Assembly (NCBI GenBank): GCA_047612385.1
Contig: JBLGAR010000101.1
Span: 1 to 17,417, forward strand
Length of the DNA stretch: 17,417 bases
From: JBALVT01 sp047612385
GTDB lineage: Bacteria > Pseudomonadota > Gammaproteobacteria > Pseudomonadales > Halieaceae
Reading direction: 5' to 3'
Each line of letters opens with the position of its first letter. Within the stretch, counting starts at the first letter, position 1. Under the pieces are notes generated by a model, which did no database searches, was not told the origin of the DNA, and was given only the letters and a program-made list of their open reading frames with translations. The position numbers and the translations under genes are program-made. Positions 15,630 through 17,417 of the stretch are shown here, one piece after another.

Positions 15630-16517
15630 ATGCGATACAGCCTGCGCCAGTTGGAGGTCTTTTTGGCGACCGCACACCATGAGAACGTCACTCGAGCCGC
15701 GGACGCTCTGGCCATGTCACAATCGGCTGCCAGTGGCTCTCTCAAGGACCTGGAAGATCAATTTGGCGTTCAACTTTTTGATCGAGTCGGCAAGCGACTG
15801 CAACTGAGCGAGCTGGGTTCTCAAATTCGCCCCAAAGCCCAAAGATTGCTGGACCAGGCCCTGGAGTTTCAATACGCGCTTTCCGGGGAGGAGATTGTTG
15901 GGGGCATAAAACTGGGTGCAACACTGACTATTGGTAACTATCTGGCGGTGGGCATGATCGCGGAGTACCGTGGACGCTATCCCCAGGCAGATGTGGCTCT
16001 GACTGTGGCGAATACTCGAACTATTGCCGAGCAGGTGGCCAATTTTGAGCTGGACCTGGGTTTGATCGAGGGAGAGTTCCATCATGCTGATCTGGAGACG
16101 TTGCATTGGCGGGAGGACGAGCTTCAGGTTTTCGCCTTTCCGAATCACCCCTTAGCAGGGCTGGGCCCGCTGACTGATGATCAACTAAAAGAGGAGTCCT
16201 GGATAGTCAGAGAGGCGGGGTCTGGTACTCGACAAACCTTTGATCGCGCGATGCACGGGATACTGACCGATCTGGATATCAACATGGAGCTGCAACATAC
16301 CGAGGCAATCAAGAGAGCCGTAGAAGCCGGTCTCGGAGTGGGCTGTCTGTCCAAAATTTGTTTGGTTGAGGCCTTTGCCAGGGGATCATTGGTACCATTA
16401 CCGGTTGAAGGGCGTGACTTCCGGCGACAATTTAATATTATTACTCATCGTCAAAAATTTCACAGCGCAAGCTTGCAGCAATGGCTCAGGCTCTGCCTGG
16501 AGCCACAGTCCCAGTGA
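15630..16517 (+). CDS. LysR-family transcriptional regulator (FinR-like by context)
   Basis: This is a DNA-binding regulator of 295 aa, standard for the family. The N-terminal winged helix-turn-helix is clear (RQLEVFLATAHHENVTRAA, MSQSAASGSLKDLE, LFDRVGKRLQLSELG, to about residue 60). It is followed by a linker helix and the two-lobed effector domain (GGIKLGATLTIGNYL, DLGLIEG, WIVREAGSGTRQTFD, GLGVGCLSK). It diverges from fpr across a 126-base gap holding a likely operator. In P. putida the divergent LysR FinR activates fpr under superoxide stress; orthology here rests mainly on position. The start is ATG with AAGGA 8 bases upstream. The 24-base gap to sprT suggests the two are co-transcribed. 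The inducing signal cannot be read from sequence. Confidence 0.92.
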   Translation: MRYSLRQLEVFLATAHHENVTRAADALAMSQSAASGSLKDLEDQFGVQLFDRVGKRLQLSELGSQIRPKAQRLLDQALEFQYALSGEEIVGGIKLGATLTIGNYLAVGMIAEYRGRYPQADVALTVANTRTIAEQVANFELDLGLIEGEFHHADLETLHWREDELQVFAFPNHPLAGLGPLTDDQLKEESWIVREAGSGTRQTFDRAMHGILTDLDINMELQHTEAIKRAVEAGLGVGCLSKICLVEAFARGSLVPLPVEGRDFRRQFNIITHRQKFHSASLQQWLRLCLEPQSQ

Positions 16518-16541
16518 TAGTTTTTCTAACAGAGCGCAGGC

Positions 16542-17054
16542 ATGATTGAACCGATAGACGGCGAACAGCGCCGGGCCGTATTGGATCAGACCGAAGCATT
16601 CATCGTACAGGCCGAGCAAATTTACGGACGCAAGTTTACGCGTATCCCTGTGGTGTTTGATTTGCGAGGGACCACTGCTGGTATGTATAAAATGTACGGT
16701 AAGCGACGTTGGATACGTTTTAATCCTTGGATATTCGCCAAGTATTTTGAGCTGAGTTTGAAGGACACTGTACCCCACGAGGTCGCGCACTATATTGTCG
16801 ACGATTTTTACGGCAAGAGCGTAAAGCCCCACGGAATTCAGTGGAAAAATCTGATGGCGCGATTTGAAGCAGACCCTGGTGTGACCTTTAATCTGGATCT
16901 CACTGATATTCCACAGCGAGCGCAAAATACCCATCAATACGAATGTTTGTGTGATACCCACGAAATGTCTACTACCCGGCACAACCGTGTCAGGCGCGGC
17001 AAGGGCAGTTATATGTGTCGCAATTGTGACGGTGAATTGGTTTACGCGGGATAG
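16542..17054 (+). CDS. sprT: SprT-family zinc metalloprotease-like protein
   Basis: This 170-aa cytoplasmic protein matches E. coli SprT (165 aa) along its whole length. The zinc site HEVAH (His79, Glu80, His83) is followed by a third ligand, His97, in KPHG, as in the SprT/Spartan metallopeptidase fold. The C-terminal part is a zinc-ribbon-like segment with a Cys-x-Cys pair (YECLCDTHE), the conserved RHNRVRRGKGSYMC and a final CRNCDG. Eukaryotic Spartan cleaves DNA-protein crosslinks; the bacterial function is poorly known and a similar role is only a possibility. The start is ATG 24 bases after the LysR stop, preceded by an acceptable GAGCGCAGG site, suggesting translation from the LysR transcript. 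The catalytic residues are intact. Confidence 0.94.
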   Translation: MIEPIDGEQRRAVLDQTEAFIVQAEQIYGRKFTRIPVVFDLRGTTAGMYKMYGKRRWIRFNPWIFAKYFELSLKDTVPHEVAHYIVDDFYGKSVKPHGIQWKNLMARFEADPGVTFNLDLTDIPQRAQNTHQYECLCDTHEMSTTRHNRVRRGKGSYMCRNCDGELVYAG

Positions 17055-17116
17055 TTCATTGCGGCTGGCTCCGCGGTAAATGTTAGAGGTGCAAAATGGG
17101 TAGTGGAAAACACTAG

Positions 17117-17417
17117 GGGCTGCTAGTGATTGTAGCCCATCGAGGTGACGGTTCTAATAGAATTTTTATCATAGAAAAGGGAGGGCAAATCAAGATACTG
17201 GACCGCTCCACTGGAATCGTAGCCGCAATACCTTTTCTGGATATAGCATCCTCGATTTCAACCAATGGAGAGAGGTTTGCTAGGGTTTGCATTTGCGCCA
17301 GATTACCCTATAAGCCGACTCTTTTACGTCAATGTAACCAACCTCGGGGGAGATACGCAGATTCGCCGTTATCGCACTTCAGGCAGTCATGCAGATGCCG
17401 CTGATACCGCCAGTATG
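17117..17417 (+). pseudogene. Broken PQQ-dependent sugar (glucose/sorbosone) dehydrogenase-like gene, runs off right edge
   Basis: Two reading frames together give the start of a beta-propeller quinoprotein of the aldose sugar dehydrogenase family. The first frame (from about 17120) reads VIVAHRGDGSNRIFIIEKGG, then PFLDIASSISTNGER. The family continues GLLGFAFAPDY, and that text appears only after a jump to the next frame at 17274, going on as SRLFYVNVTN, GGDTQIRRYRTS and ASM up to the window end. Two bases are missing (or one added) near 17272-17274. A TAG at 17114-17116 stops the first frame just upstream, and the secretion signal these periplasmic enzymes carry is absent. An ATG at 17096 with AGAGGT in front opens only six codons in the same frame before that TAG. 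At least two lesions argue for a pseudogene rather than one sequencing error. Confidence 0.8.

Noticed and set aside
16398..16982. A 194-codon minus-strand frame opposite the LysR 3' end and sprT
   Set aside because: It overlaps two well-supported genes antisense and has no recognisable motif.
17270..17280. Programmed frameshifting to join the two quinoprotein frames
   Set aside because: There is no slippery heptamer or downstream hairpin, the family does not use frameshifting, and an upstream stop and lost signal peptide point to decay.

Overview
The window looks like chromosomal DNA from a marine-type heterotrophic gammaproteobacterium. The lineage call is an inference: the Fpr and SprT proteins read like those of Pseudomonas-type and enteric gammaproteobacteria, and the mix of a large TonB-dependent receptor, lipid/CoA catabolism and a DUF3336 patatin is common in Cellvibrionales-like groups (Halieaceae, Spongiibacteraceae). 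Base composition is roughly balanced and even. I see no tRNA, rRNA, CRISPR array, insertion sequence or prophage. Coding density is high and no gene-free stretch exceeds 300 bases.

Layout. (1) 1-2582, minus strand: an RND efflux operon with a periplasmic adaptor (TTG start) followed 2 bases later by an inner-membrane pump that runs off the left edge. (2) 2834-4513, plus: a DUF3336/patatin lipase with a long, strongly basic tail. (3) 4678-5865, plus: a class I aspartate/aromatic aminotransferase. (4) 6109-8685, plus: a TonB-dependent outer-membrane receptor ending in a textbook terminator, then 8771-9547, plus: a divergent glutathione S-transferase-like protein. (5) 9631-12807, minus: an apparent operon of an APH-type phosphotransferase, an enoyl-CoA hydratase and a thiolase, with an acyl-CoA synthetase diverging from it at 13013-14713. 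(6) 14730-15503, minus: ferredoxin-NADP reductase (fpr), divergent from a LysR regulator (15630-16517), which is followed 24 bases later by sprT (16542-17054). (7) 17117 to the right edge: a broken PQQ-type sugar dehydrogenase reading frame.

How the genes may work together. Region 5 has the parts for activating a carboxylic acid to its CoA ester, hydrating an enoyl-CoA and cleaving a 3-ketoacyl-CoA. The APH-type kinase is the unusual partner. Relatives of this kinase (LvaA, and the kinase domain of ACAD10/11) phosphorylate 4-hydroxyacyl-CoAs, so a hydroxy-acid or lactone route is a reasonable hypothesis. Region 6 has the Pseudomonas fpr/finR arrangement. Its 126-base intergenic region holds overlapping back-to-back promoters and a symmetric set of repeats suited to a LysR-type operator. 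No wholly new defence or mobile system is visible. The most interesting items are the kinase-containing CoA cluster, the fpr/LysR control region and the basic-tailed patatin.
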